Below are positions 16,356-25,197 of a DNA stretch of 64,000 bases, piece by piece. The notes under the pieces are model-generated. The model searched no databases. It saw only the letters and a list, made by a program, of their open reading frames with translations, and was not told where the DNA came from. Source of the stretch: Agrobacterium cucumeris (GTDB taxonomy: Bacteria > Pseudomonadota > Alphaproteobacteria > Rhizobiales > Rhizobiaceae); contig NZ_CP080389.1 in the NCBI RefSeq assembly GCF_030036535.1, forward strand, positions 124,001-188,000, written 5' to 3'. Position numbers and translations under genes: made by a program. Each line of letters starts with the position of its first letter. The stretch's first letter is position 1.

Positions 16356-16410
16356 GCGAAAATCCGCCGATCAGGCCGCGCTCCTCCGCATTACGACGAC
16401 CTCGTGATTA
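16356..16410 (-). repeat. RIT copy 1 right terminal inverted repeat
   Basis: Exact inverted copy of 12601-12655; it ends CCTCGTGATTA, then the sextet GTAAAG. Confidence 0.9.
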
Positions 16411-16442
16411 GTAAAGTTATGCTCACCTCGCCATAACTTGAC
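16411..16442. repeat. Palindromic att-like module, right side of RIT copy 1
   Basis: GTAAAG, TTATG, CTCACCTCGC, CATAA, CTTGAC. It has the same orientation as the left-hand module, so the two form a direct repeat, and it is the same as the module right of copy 2 (34474-34505). CTTGAC is the complement of the target Val-Lys codons GTCAAG of the adjoining IS110 gene. Confidence 0.75.
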
Positions 16443-16777
16443 AAAGGGCTTAACGTAGGCCGGCGGGATCAAGCGAACATCATGGCCAAGTTTGCCGATC
16501 TCACGCGCCCAGTAATGCGCGGTGGCGCAGGCCTCCATCGCGACGATGCATTTGGGCAGTTCCGTAAAGAAGGTGACGACTTGGCCGCGAGACAGTTTCC
16601 TGCGCAAGACCACACTTCCATCGCTTCTGGCGGCATGAACCTGAAACACCCGCTTTGCAAGGTCCAGGCCAACGATGCTAACTTCCTTCATGGATGCTCT
16701 CTCCTCTAAGTGACGTTCTCGCGAACGTCACTCTGGCACATTGCGATGCCGTCGGGAGGGGGCATCCACTCCATCAG
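16437..16777 (-). pseudogene. IS110 family transposase, N-terminal half (type c) with element end
   Basis: From ATG 16691 the minus-strand frame reads MKEVSIVGLDLAKRVFQVHAARSDGSV, then AMEACATAHYWAREIG and PPAYVKPFVK, stopping at the RIT junction at codon 85. It is a different IS110 type from the one on the left side (roughly half of the residues agree). The upstream end GGGGGCATCCACTCCATCAG (16758-16777) is a subterminal IS110-type end in inverse orientation, like that of type b. The C-terminal half is not in this window. Confidence 0.8.
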
Positions 16778-16796
16778 CTCTCAGTGCAAATCAACA

Positions 16797-17221
16797 CCCG
16801 CACCCTTGTCGCGTCATCAATGGCAGTGAACTGGAAGCGTCGAACCTTTTCACCGCACGCCCCTTTAAAAGTCAGGAACTTGACGTCCATCTGAATGTGG
16901 TGGAGATAATATTTGCTCCGGAGATGGAGAACCTTCTCTTCGATCTCGATAGGCGTTCTGTTGGCGTGCCATTTAGGAATGGGCGGGTGATTCACCAAAC
17001 CGGCGTCGCCGTGTTTCCGATAGGCTTCACGCCAACGGTAGAAGCTGCTGCGACCAATCCCAAAATACCGGCAGGTCTTCGCAACATGCCCAGTCTCGTC
17101 AGCATGCCGCAGAATGCGTAGCTTGCGCTGTATCTCGCGCTGATCCTTGTTCATGTGCATCTCCATCGTCCCAGAATTGGGAAGCTAATGGAAATGTCCC
17201 GCGAGTACCGACATATCTACA
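16797..17221 (-). pseudogene. IS481 family remnant, internally deleted and truncated
   Basis: It starts from the IS481 terminus (complement of 17208-17221, TGTAGATATGTCGG) and ATG 17166. The first ~88 residues agree with the intact family members in this window, then the sequence jumps from SKYYL directly to HHIQMDVKFLTF, an in-frame loss of about 60 codons at 16902-16905. It breaks off at TRVRV where the IS110 end begins. It is non-functional. Confidence 0.85.
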
Positions 17222-17224
17222 CGC

Positions 17225-18175
17225 CTAGGTGCTACGCTCGTGGCGAGACACCATGTCGTCAAGCATAGTCAACAGAAACTTTCGTTCTCCCCCAGACAAA
17301 GGACGCAGTAAACGTTCGATCGCCTCTTGGGCTGAGGGACCGAGGTCTTGGAACAGTTTCACTCCAGCATCGCTAAGGGTCAGTACGCGCCGACGTCGAT
17401 CCGCGAGGTCGATCCGCCGCTGCACCAGTCCGCGTCCCTCAAGAAGTCCTATCACGAGTGCGGTCGTCGAGCGGTCGAGATGAACCAGGCATGCCAGGGT
17501 CGCCTGATCGATGGCGGGACAATGCGACAGCGTATAGAGCACACCGAACTGTGTCGTGGTTACATTGAACGCTTCGCATTCCCGAACGAAGATCCCGCTC
17601 GATAGCTGATGGCTTCGCCGGATCAGATAACCGGGACGGCTGTAAAGGTCGCGCAGCGGTCCCTCGGTATCCAGTTCCCCCCTGCCGAGATGTTCAGTGA
17701 CCAGATGTTCCATGATGTCGGTAAACCGAGACACCTCGGACTGGTCGGCATCTCCTAGCAGGCTTTTTACGGCAGTTGCGGCCGGTTCCAGGGAGCGCTC
17801 GAACAGCGCCCTTCCTTTGGCGGAAAGGTTAAGTACGCGCCGGCGCCGATCCTCTTCGTGCATCACGCGATGCAGCAGTTCGCGCCGTTCGAGCAAGTCA
17901 ACCACTAGTCCAGTCGTTGACCGGTCGAGCCCTACCAGACGCGCCATCCCGGCCTGGTCGAGATCGGCGACGCTGGCCAGCGCGAAGAGAATTCCGAACT
18001 GGGTAGATGTGATCCCGAGTTCCGACGTTTCGGCGGCAAAGATGGCGACCGCCGTCTGGTGGGCGCGGCGGATCTTGAATCCGGGGCGGTTATAAAGCCC
18101 CGACATCTGCGAGAACGAGACATCAGCATTGCAAACCGGTCGCTCACTTCCGTCGATCGTCAATTCATTTGTCAT
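17225..18175 (-). CDS. Double MarR-domain transcriptional regulator
   Basis: A 316-residue protein made of two complete MarR-like winged-helix domains. Domain 1 (about 25-160) reads RPGFKIRRAHQTAVAIF, STQFGILFALAS, LDRSTTGLVVDLLERREL, DRRRRVLNLSAKG; domain 2 (about 175-312) reads RPGYLIRRSHQLSSGIF, TTQFGVLYTLSH, LDRSTTALVIGLLEGRGL, DRRRRVLTLSDAG. MarR proteins are normally 140-170-residue homodimers, so this looks like a covalent dimer formed by tandem duplication. It is divergent from the flavin monooxygenase/ThDP operon and probably represses it until the substrate appears. Its stop lies 4 bases from an IS481 end, so the extreme C-terminus could have been altered by that insertion. Confidence 0.88.
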   Translation of the reverse strand: MTNELTIDGSERPVCNADVSFSQMSGLYNRPGFKIRRAHQTAVAIFAAETSELGITSTQFGILFALASVADLDQAGMARLVGLDRSTTGLVVDLLERRELLHRVMHEEDRRRRVLNLSAKGRALFERSLEPAATAVKSLLGDADQSEVSRFTDIMEHLVTEHLGRGELDTEGPLRDLYSRPGYLIRRSHQLSSGIFVRECEAFNVTTTQFGVLYTLSHCPAIDQATLACLVHLDRSTTALVIGLLEGRGLVQRRIDLADRRRRVLTLSDAGVKLFQDLGPSAQEAIERLLRPLSGGERKFLLTMLDDMVSRHERST

Positions 18176-18540
18176 TCGTCAGATGCTCAACTTGCTCGGT
18201 CGAAGGATTGAGAAGTCATCCTACGATTCCTCGTCTCGTCAATATCCTATCTAACAAGGCCAGATCGCCACGACAATCCCGCAATACACATTTCTGGGGA
18301 AGTCGATTATCCGGTTGAAAATAGTAAGACGTCATGGTATTTAGATCGCAGTGGGAAGCGACGAGGCCGTCGAGACACGGCTAACCCGAATCTCAAGTGG
18401 CGGGGAATGGCTTGAAGAAGCTCAGGTAAAGCAAGGTGCCCGTCCTATTGCCGTCATCTCTTCGATGGGAATTTTCGGCAGAGAAACGGTCAATATACGT
18501 GATCAGACGTCATACTAAATCGCAGGAGGGTAATTTTCAG
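18176..18540. promoter_or_regulatory. Divergent control region, double MarR / monooxygenase
   Basis: 365 bases without a gene between the two divergent starts. It must contain both promoters. CGCAGGAGGG at 18521-18530 is the ribosome binding site of the monooxygenase. No perfect palindrome long enough to be called an operator was found by eye. Confidence 0.45.
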
Positions 18541-19782
18541 ATGAAGGTCATCATTATCGGCGCCGGAATCGGTGGAATGACGCTGGCATGCAAGCTTGCG
18601 GCAGGGGGAATCGTTCCTGAGGTCTATGACGCAGCGCCGCAGTTGCAGCCGGTCGGCCTGGGAATCAATCTATTGCCGCATGCGAGTAAGGTGATGGCCG
18701 AGATCGGAGTACTCGGCGAGATCGCCCGCCGAAGTGTTGAAACCTATGAATCGACCTTCTTCAATCGCTTCGGCCAGCATATCTTTTCGGAGCCGGCGGG
18801 CCTCCGGGCAGGCTACGAACTCCCTCAATATTCCGTGCATCGCGGCGACTTGCATCAGTCGCTGCTGCAGCGCTTCGCCGAACTGGCGACAAAGCGACAT
18901 CTTCATGCCGGCCATCAGTGCGTCGGATACGATCAGGACGACGGTGGTGTCACAGTGCATTTCCGGGACACGCTTGGCCAGAAGCTGTTGGAAAGCGTGC
19001 GCGGCGACGTTATGGTGGCGGCCGACGGCCTGCATTCTGTGGTTCGCAAGAGCTTGCACCCCAACGAGGGCGATCCGGTCTATTCCGGCGTTAACATGTG
19101 GCGCGGAGCAACGCTACATAAGCCGTTTCTTGATGGAGCCAATATGACGCGCATCGGCTGGCTGTCGACGGGAAAGCTGGTGATCTATCCTATCCGGAAC
19201 GATGCCGACGGCCAAGGGAACCAGTTGATCAACTGGGTGGCCGAGATCGAAACCCCGACGTACAAGAAGAAGCGGGACTGGAACAAACAGGGTTGCTTCG
19301 ACGACTTCATGTGGGCGTTTGAGGACATGAAGTTCGACTGGCTGGACGTGCCGGCGCTACTGCGCAGCACGGATGCGGTCATGGAATTCCCTATGGTCGA
19401 TCAAGATCCGCTGCCGTTTTGGTCTCAGGGACGGGTGACGCTGCTAGGCGATGCCGCTCATCCTATGTACCCTCGTGGTTCTAATGGCGCAGGTCAAGCC
19501 ATCCTGGATGGAAAGGTGCTGGGCGACGCGCTTCTGAGCGCTGAGAACCCGCGCGACGCCCTCAAGGCATATGAAGGAGAACGGCTGCCAATAACGGCCA
19601 AAGTAGTGCTCACAAATCGCTCTACACCGCCTGATATCATCCTCAAGGAGGTTTTCGAGCGCACCGGCGACAAGCCGTTCGACCGCATCGAGGATGTCAT
19701 TTCCGCAGACGAACTTGCCAGCCTCTCTTCAAACTACAAGAAAATCGCAGGGTACGATCGCGAACGGGTTGCTCAAAGCTAA
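18541..19782 (+). CDS. FAD-dependent aromatic monooxygenase (PhzS-like group A)
   Basis: A 413-residue flavoprotein monooxygenase. The dinucleotide-binding GAGIGG is at residues 7-12, followed by GLGINLLPHASKVMAEIGVL, DVMVAADGLHSVVRK (DG motif) and VTLLGDAAHPMYPRGSNGAGQAILD (GD motif contacting FAD). This arrangement, including INLLPHA, matches the PhzS/phenazine-carboxylate type of group A hydroxylases, which use NAD(P)H and O2 to hydroxylate or oxidatively decarboxylate an aromatic acid. ATG 18541 follows GGAGGG; the frame is open farther upstream but without coding character. It is followed by a ThDP enzyme gene 151 bases on, probably in the same transcript. The substrate is not predictable. 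Confidence 0.85.
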   Translation: MKVIIIGAGIGGMTLACKLAAGGIVPEVYDAAPQLQPVGLGINLLPHASKVMAEIGVLGEIARRSVETYESTFFNRFGQHIFSEPAGLRAGYELPQYSVHRGDLHQSLLQRFAELATKRHLHAGHQCVGYDQDDGGVTVHFRDTLGQKLLESVRGDVMVAADGLHSVVRKSLHPNEGDPVYSGVNMWRGATLHKPFLDGANMTRIGWLSTGKLVIYPIRNDADGQGNQLINWVAEIETPTYKKKRDWNKQGCFDDFMWAFEDMKFDWLDVPALLRSTDAVMEFPMVDQDPLPFWSQGRVTLLGDAAHPMYPRGSNGAGQAILDGKVLGDALLSAENPRDALKAYEGERLPITAKVVLTNRSTPPDIILKEVFERTGDKPFDRIEDVISADELASLSSNYKKIAGYDRERVAQS

Positions 19783-19933
19783 GATTCCCAAGGACTTGCG
19801 GCATTAGCGGGTGGAGAGAAATCAGCCATTAAGGCGGGGCAAATCTGTCAGCCGTTTTGGCAGACGTCCCGGCTAAGGGCTCGTCCCGTTCAAACCCAAA
19901 ACTTAAGTAGATCGATTGAAGGGACCTTGTAGC

Positions 19934-21649
19934 ATGACGAGCAACCAACGTGAGATATCGGCGGCAAAGACCGGGGCTGAATCGCTTCTATTGGGTCTCA
20001 AGCGGAACGGCATCGATTATATTTTTGCGAATTCGGGAACAGATTTTCCACCAATCATTGAAGCCTTCGTTGCATTGGGGGAGGACCTGACTCCGCGACC
20101 CGTGACGGTTCCGCACGAAACCGCCAGTGTCGCGATGGCCCACGGATACTATCTTGTCACCGGCAAACCGCAGGCCACGATGGTTCACGTTAATGTCGGA
20201 CTCGCCAACTCCGTAATGGGAGTGATCAACGCTGCGAGTGATAATATTCCCGTCGTTGTTCTCTCTGGGCGTACCCCGATCACCGAAAGCGGCCGTCAGG
20301 GTTCGCGGGTAACCCCCATTCAATATGGCCAGGAGATGTATAACCAGTCGTCCTTGGTCAGCGACATCACCAAGTTTAATTATGAGATGCGCTATGCCGA
20401 GCAGGGAGAATTGCTGGCGACGCGTGCAACGCGATTGGCTGGCAGCGAACCCCGTGGCCCGGTTTATATCAGCTTGCCGCGCGAGCCGCTGATGGACACC
20501 ATCCCAGCTTCCGCAACGGCCGCGGCGCCCGCGCAGTCCGTGTCGTCGCCCGCCTATCCGGATCCGGAAGCCGTAGCCGCTGCCGCAGCCTGGCTCGCTG
20601 GTGCGGCTGCGCCGCTTATCATCTGCCAGCGTGGCGATCCTCATGGGCGACTAGCAACGGAAATCGTTCAACTAGCAGATGAGTTCGCAGTCCCGGTGGT
20701 CGAACCCTTCACGATTCGAAATGTCATGCCGTCGGATCATCCAATGTTTCTCGGTTATGACGTGAAGGCGCCTCTCGCGGAAGCTGATGTGGTGCTCGTT
20801 GTCGACAGCGCCGTTCCGTGGATGGAATCGTTGCATCGGCCGCGCGAGGGAACCCGGATCATCCATCTTGGAAGCGATCCGCATTTTCAGCGCATGCCTA
20901 TCCGCAGCTACCGCAGCGACCTTGCTATCGTTAGCGATCCCGCCGCGGGCGTGGCGTCGATTTCCGCGGCAATGCGGGCGCTCGCCGTAAATGCCGATGG
21001 CCGACGAGATGAGTTCGTAGCTCGGGCCGTACAACGGCGCGAACGCGCCGAAGCTTTGTCGGCGCAGGGCTGCGCATCCCCGATGACGACAGAATGGATG
21101 AGCCGGTGCATCGCAGACGCGATGGATGATCGCGCCGTGGTGTTTTCCGAACTCGGGGTCGCCCCAGACGCCATGCGCCTGTGCGGGCCTAACCGGGTCT
21201 TTACCGTTCCTCACAGTGGCGGGCTCGGATGGGGGGTGCCTGCCGCCCTTGGGGCCCAGCTTGCTGATCGGGAGCGCTTGTGCATCGCGTGCGTTGGGGA
21301 TGGTTCCTATATGTTCGCTAACCCGGTAGCATGTCACCAGATCGCAGAGGCGCTCGAACTGCCGATACTGACGATCATTAAGAACAACGGGATCTGGAAC
21401 GCCGTTCGTCGTTCCGTCGTCAGCAGCTATCCGAACGGTGCTGCCGTAAGAGCCAATCGAATGCCGCTGATCGACCTTGAGCCCGCTCCCGACTATCTGC
21501 AGATCGCCTCCGCAAGCCGCGCTTATGTCGAGCGTATCGAGCACGGGCGCGATCTTCCCGCCGCGCTCGAACGAGCTATCGGGGTCATTCGCTCCGAGCG
21601 GCGGCAGGCGGTACTCGAGCTGCGGATTGCGGTGTCTGACAGGCAGTGA
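19934..21649 (+). CDS. Thiamine-diphosphate-dependent enzyme (acetolactate synthase-like)
   Basis: A 571-residue protein with the three-domain layout of ThDP enzymes. The N-terminal PYR domain has the conserved Glu in VPHETASVAMAHGYY, the central domain is about residues 200-350, and the C-terminal PP domain carries GDGSYMFANPVACHQIAEALELPILTIIKNNGIWN, the GDG...NN Mg-ThDP motif. It belongs to the broad acetolactate synthase/benzoylformate decarboxylase group; a carboligase, decarboxylase or cleavage role cannot be decided. ATG 19934 is chosen (AAGGGAC upstream; a TTG at 19916 is also possible). With the monooxygenase it forms a two-gene unit under the double MarR regulator. Confidence 0.85.
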   Translation: MTSNQREISAAKTGAESLLLGLKRNGIDYIFANSGTDFPPIIEAFVALGEDLTPRPVTVPHETASVAMAHGYYLVTGKPQATMVHVNVGLANSVMGVINAASDNIPVVVLSGRTPITESGRQGSRVTPIQYGQEMYNQSSLVSDITKFNYEMRYAEQGELLATRATRLAGSEPRGPVYISLPREPLMDTIPASATAAAPAQSVSSPAYPDPEAVAAAAAWLAGAAAPLIICQRGDPHGRLATEIVQLADEFAVPVVEPFTIRNVMPSDHPMFLGYDVKAPLAEADVVLVVDSAVPWMESLHRPREGTRIIHLGSDPHFQRMPIRSYRSDLAIVSDPAAGVASISAAMRALAVNADGRRDEFVARAVQRRERAEALSAQGCASPMTTEWMSRCIADAMDDRAVVFSELGVAPDAMRLCGPNRVFTVPHSGGLGWGVPAALGAQLADRERLCIACVGDGSYMFANPVACHQIAEALELPILTIIKNNGIWNAVRRSVVSSYPNGAAVRANRMPLIDLEPAPDYLQIASASRAYVERIEHGRDLPAALERAIGVIRSERRQAVLELRIAVSDRQ

Positions 21650-21848
21650 TCGTGGGCCTCCCTAAAATCGCGATTGTGACGAAGAAATGATCAGTTCCAA
21701 TAATTTGGATTGTCAATCGGCGCGAAATGTTGACCCCTTATCGGCGTCCAATATTCACCCCCCCTGAAGACGATCAGCGCTTGGCCTGCCCGGCGCTAGC
21801 CGGGGTTGCAGAGGGTAGGCCAAGTGCGGGTGATGGGTATCTTCGGCT

Positions 21849-22517
21849 TTAGCTTTGAGAGCGGTTCTTGAAGCGCCAGGACTCGTTTCCTGTTTCCACG
21901 ATCTCGCAGTGATGGGTCAGGCGGTCGAGGAGTGCCGTCGTCATCTTGGCATCACCAAACACCGACGGCCATTCGCCGAAGGCAAGGTTCGTGGTGACGA
22001 TGATCGAGGTGCGCTCGTAGAGCCTGCTGATCAGGTGGAAGAGGAGATGACCTCCGGCCTGCGCGAACGGCAGATAGCCGAGTTCGTAGAGGATGATGAA
22101 GTCGAGGCGCGTAAGGTAATCTGCCATGCGACCTTGCTTGCCGTTGCGGATGAGAGCACGGGCAATCGCGATGGCCAGATGGCTCTTGCCGGTTCCCGTG
22201 CCGCCGACGAGGACGACGTTGCGCTGGTCGGCCACAAAGGTGCCGGTAGCCAGTTCTCGGACCAGGGGTTCATTCACGGGCGTGTCGGCAAAGTCGAAGT
22301 CGTCGATGTCCTTGGCGAGTGGCAGTTTGGCTATGCTGAGCTGGTAGCAAATGGAGCGTGCCTGCTTCTCGGCGATCTCCGACTGCAGGAGATCACCGAC
22401 GATGCGTGGCGGTTCGTGCTGCCGTTTGATGCCGTTGCCCATGACCTCGTCGTAGGCGCTTCGCATTCCGTAGAGCTTCAGCGTGCTCATCAGTTCGAGA
22501 ACCTGCGTGCGTTCCAT
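21849..22517 (-). pseudogene. IstB-like ATPase with internal deletion
   Basis: 222 residues instead of the usual ~245-250. Walker [10 protein letters not shown] is present. The next part jumps from [14 protein letters not shown] to [12 protein letters not shown]; the segment normally between (a conserved stretch around NVVDLVNRLE) is gone, an in-frame loss of about 25 residues. Walker B reads ILYELG instead of ILDELG, losing the catalytic Asp. It was the transposition helper of IS21-a and is certainly inactive. Confidence 0.85.
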
Positions 22518-23996
22518 TAATTTGCCCTCCTGAGCCTGTCGTAATGGGCGCAGTCGTCGACCGGCTCATGGGCAAGCCGAAGCGCATCCGGGATTTGCAG
22601 GGGTGCAGCAGGAGCCGGATCGCGGCTTCGAGCCAGAGTGTTGATGATCAGCGAGGCCGAGCAGACGCTGTGATCGAGCGCTTCCTGGCAGGCAGCTTCA
22701 ACGGCGGTAAGACCATCAGCAGGAACACATCCGAGTATGCTGACCATCTGCCGATCACCGTCATCGACGCTCTTCAGTCGCTTGCGAACCTTTTCCATCG
22801 CGGCAGGCAAAACCCATTCCCGGAACGGAGCGCCGTTGCGCAAGGCACCGGGTTTGCGAGCGAGGACAGGGACATAGTGCCAGGGATCATAGACGGTCTC
22901 GCCACGGTTGGTGTTCAGCGACCGTCACTCCATCCTGTTTGATGACGACCCGATCAGCATAGGCATGGACCTCGAGGGGCGGCCGACTGCAGTCGATAGA
23001 ACCGAGTATTTGTTGTTGTCGAAGCGGACGGTGCAGGTTTTGGATACTGACGCTGGCACACAATGGAAGCCGTCGAACGGCCCCACATAGCGCACGAGGC
23101 AGCCGCGTTCGGCCTCGAACATCTGCCGGATCGTCTGTCCCGTCTGTTCGGGATGGCTATGGGCCTTGGCATAGGCAACGCATTTGTCGAGCAGCCAGAC
23201 ATTCAGTTCCTCCAGGCTTTTGACCCTGAGGCGTGGTGTGGAAGAACCGCTCGCGCACGAGGCCGACCTGGTTCTCGACCTGCCCATTCTCCCAGCGGGA
23301 TGCTGGCGTGCAGGCTACGGGATGGACGAGATAATGGCTGCACATCTGCAGGAAGCGGCGATTGTAGAGCCGTTCCCTGCCGATAAACACGGACTCGACC
23401 GCCGTCTTCATGTTGTCGTAGATCCCGCGCGTGCAGGTGCCACGGAAGAAGTCGAAGGCCTTGTCGTGCGCGTCGAAGACCATCTCCTAGCTCTCACGCA
23501 TATAGGCCCGCGCGAACATCATCCGGCTGTGGCAGAGCCGGACATCGGCGACCTTCACCGTCGTCGTCACGCCCTGGATCAGGACGATCTCATGGCTCCA
23601 GTCGAACTGATAGGCTTCACCAGGTGAATAATAGAGCGGCACGTAGGCTTCCGCCGTCACAGCACCCCGGTCCTTCGACCATCCCTTCGCATAGCGCCGG
23701 ATCGCATCGTAGCTGCCGTCGTAACCCAACGCGCGAAGCTCTTCGTAAATCCGGATCAGCGTCAGCCGTTCGCGAGATGGCTTGCCTTCATTCGTCGCCA
23801 GAAAGCGCTCGATCTCAGCCTTCCAAGCCCCGGTCTTCGGAAGCGATTGCCGCTCTCGCTCGTAGGAAAAGTCAGTCTCATCAGATCGTAGTATCTTGCG
23901 GACCGTGTTGCGAGAAACATGCAGCTCCCGGACGATCTTCTTCACCGACCAGCCCTGAACATGGAAGGCTCGACGAACACGCGCAATCGTATCCAC
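22517..23996 (-). pseudogene. IstA transposase pseudogene of IS21-a
   Basis: The reading starts VDTIARVRRAFHVQGWSVKKIVRE at GTG 23996, the usual IstA N-terminus with an HTH. It runs to a TAG at 23484-23486 where family members have Gln (MRES-stop-EMVFDAHDKAF). It resumes in the same frame until RERFFHTT, then changes frame near 23230 (TPRLRVKSLEELN), and again near 22970 (after VLSTAVGRP). The final part RKRLKSVDDGDRQMVS...RLRRAN is intact and its stop overlaps the istB start as TAATG. At least three inactivating changes are present. Confidence 0.88.
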
Positions 23997-24042
23997 TCGC
24001 TGTAAGCTGCAGGTGCCCTTGTGACATTTCGTGGTACGACTA

Positions 24043-24293
24043 TAGCTTTTCGCGGAGCGCCTCGTAAGGCGTCTTTCCATTGAAGGCTCCGTGCGGTCGA
24101 TGGAAGTTGTAGAATTGCTCCCATTGGTCAAGTTTTGCTTCGAGATCGACGTCATCCTTGTAGCTGAGCAGCTGGTAGAATTCCTGCTGATCTGATCGGT
24201 GTGAGCGCTCGACCTTGCCATTCAACTGAGGGGTGCCTCGTCTGATATATGCGTGGCGAATGCCCTTGTCCTCGACGTGCCAGTGGAATTTGG
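24043..24293 (-). pseudogene. IS481 transposase, C-terminal part
   Basis: It reads KFHWHVEDKGIRHAYIRRGTPQLNGKVERSHR, the last part of the DDE catalytic domain including the final Glu, and ends GKTPYEALREKL. It keeps the CGA (Arg) codon that is mutated to a stop in the 45.4-kb copy. The other half is at 26924-27583. Confidence 0.88.
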
Positions 24294-24399
24294 TGCGCAT
24301 TTCGCAAAAACGGGACAGTCGTTCCGCTAAGTCGCGGACAGCAATTTCACTAATTCTGGGACAGCATGATGGGGTCGGTTTCCGGTTGCCTGGTTGAAG

Positions 24400-25197
24400 T
24401 CATTTGCGATTGATTTCGCCGTTTTCGTCGCTGGTCAAGAGTGGCGGTGTTTTTTGCTTTCTCATGCTGTCCCCTTCGAGCCCGATGCGATGGGCATTGT
24501 GGATGATGCGGTCGAGAATGGCGTCGGCGATCGTCGGCTCTCCGATCATGGCGTGCCATTGAGCGATGGGGAGTTGCGCGGTGATCAGTGTGGATTTCCG
24601 GCGATAGCGTTCCTCGAAGATTTCCAGCAGATCGAGACGCTGCTGGTCGTTCAGTGTGTGAGTGCCCCAATCATCAAGGATCAGCAGTTGCACCCGCGCC
24701 AGCTTGTCGACGAGCCGCGGGAAGCGGCCATCGAGGCGCGCCAAACTGAGATCCTCGAACAGACGCGGCATGCGCAGATAGAGCACCGAATGGTCGAGCC
24801 TCGCCGCCTGCCGTCCGAAGGCACAGGCCAGCCAGGTCTTTCCCGTGCCGGTCTGCCCGGTGATGATCAGGTTCTCATGAGCCTTCAACCATGCGCCTTG
24901 GGCCAGCGACATCGTGTTGCGCCGATCGAGCCCTCGATGGGCAGCGAAGTCAATATTCTCGATGCAGGCATCCGCAAAACGCAATCTCGACGCGGCGAGC
25001 CGATTGGACAAACGTTTGTCAGCGCGGATGGCCGCTTCACGATCGAGCATCAGACCGAGCCACTCATCGCGACTGAGATCGTCGGGGCTATTCTGTTCAG
25101 CCAGTTCCCGGTAGGCGGTCGCCATTCCGCCAAGGCCGAGGGCCTGCATCTGGTCGAGGGTGGGATGTGTCAGCATGGGTTGGTTCCTTTCCTTCAC
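24400..25197 (-). CDS. istB: IstB-like ATP-binding protein
   Basis: A 265-residue AAA+ ATPase that assists IS21 transposition. Walker [10 protein letters not shown] and Walker B LLILDDWG are intact; [27 protein letters not shown] is typical of the sensor and C-terminal region. Its start overlaps the istA stop by four bases, so it is translationally coupled. The protein is complete, unlike the IS21-a relative. Confidence 0.92.
   Translation of the reverse strand: MKERNQPMLTHPTLDQMQALGLGGMATAYRELAEQNSPDDLSRDEWLGLMLDREAAIRADKRLSNRLAASRLRFADACIENIDFAAHRGLDRRNTMSLAQGAWLKAHENLIITGQTGTGKTWLACAFGRQAARLDHSVLYLRMPRLFEDLSLARLDGRFPRLVDKLARVQLLILDDWGTHTLNDQQRLDLLEIFEERYRRKSTLITAQLPIAQWHAMIGEPTIADAILDRIIHNAHRIGLEGDSMRKQKTPPLLTSDENGEINRK

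Larger units (their letters stand above)
12601..16410 (+). mobile_element. RIT element copy 1 (recombinase in trio)
   Basis: A 3,810-bp element with three overlapping tyrosine recombinase genes bounded by 55-bp perfect terminal inverted repeats (12601-12655 and 16356-16410), starting TAATCACGAGG. Two further copies of exactly the same length occur at 30664-34473 and 59900-63709, and all encoded proteins are the same. The gene order and tyrosine recombinase trio identify it as a RIT element. Here it is flanked on both sides by N-terminal halves of two different IS110 transposases pointing inward, which a single insertion cannot give. Confidence 0.92.
21711..24000 (-). mobile_element. Decayed IS21 family element (IS21-a)
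   Basis: The left end starts TGTCAATCGGCG at 21711, followed by repeated TTGACCCC/TTCACCCC-like blocks as in IS21 ends. It contains an istB with an internal deletion and an istA with a nonsense codon and frameshifts. At 24000 it is cut just upstream of istA by the IS481 end, and its own right end is missing. Confidence 0.85.

Noticed and set aside
12601-16410. Classification of the three recombinases as a Tn554-type transposon or an integron integrase
   Set aside because: Three overlapping tyrosine recombinase genes with long terminal inverted repeats and no cargo or attC sites fit RIT elements better.
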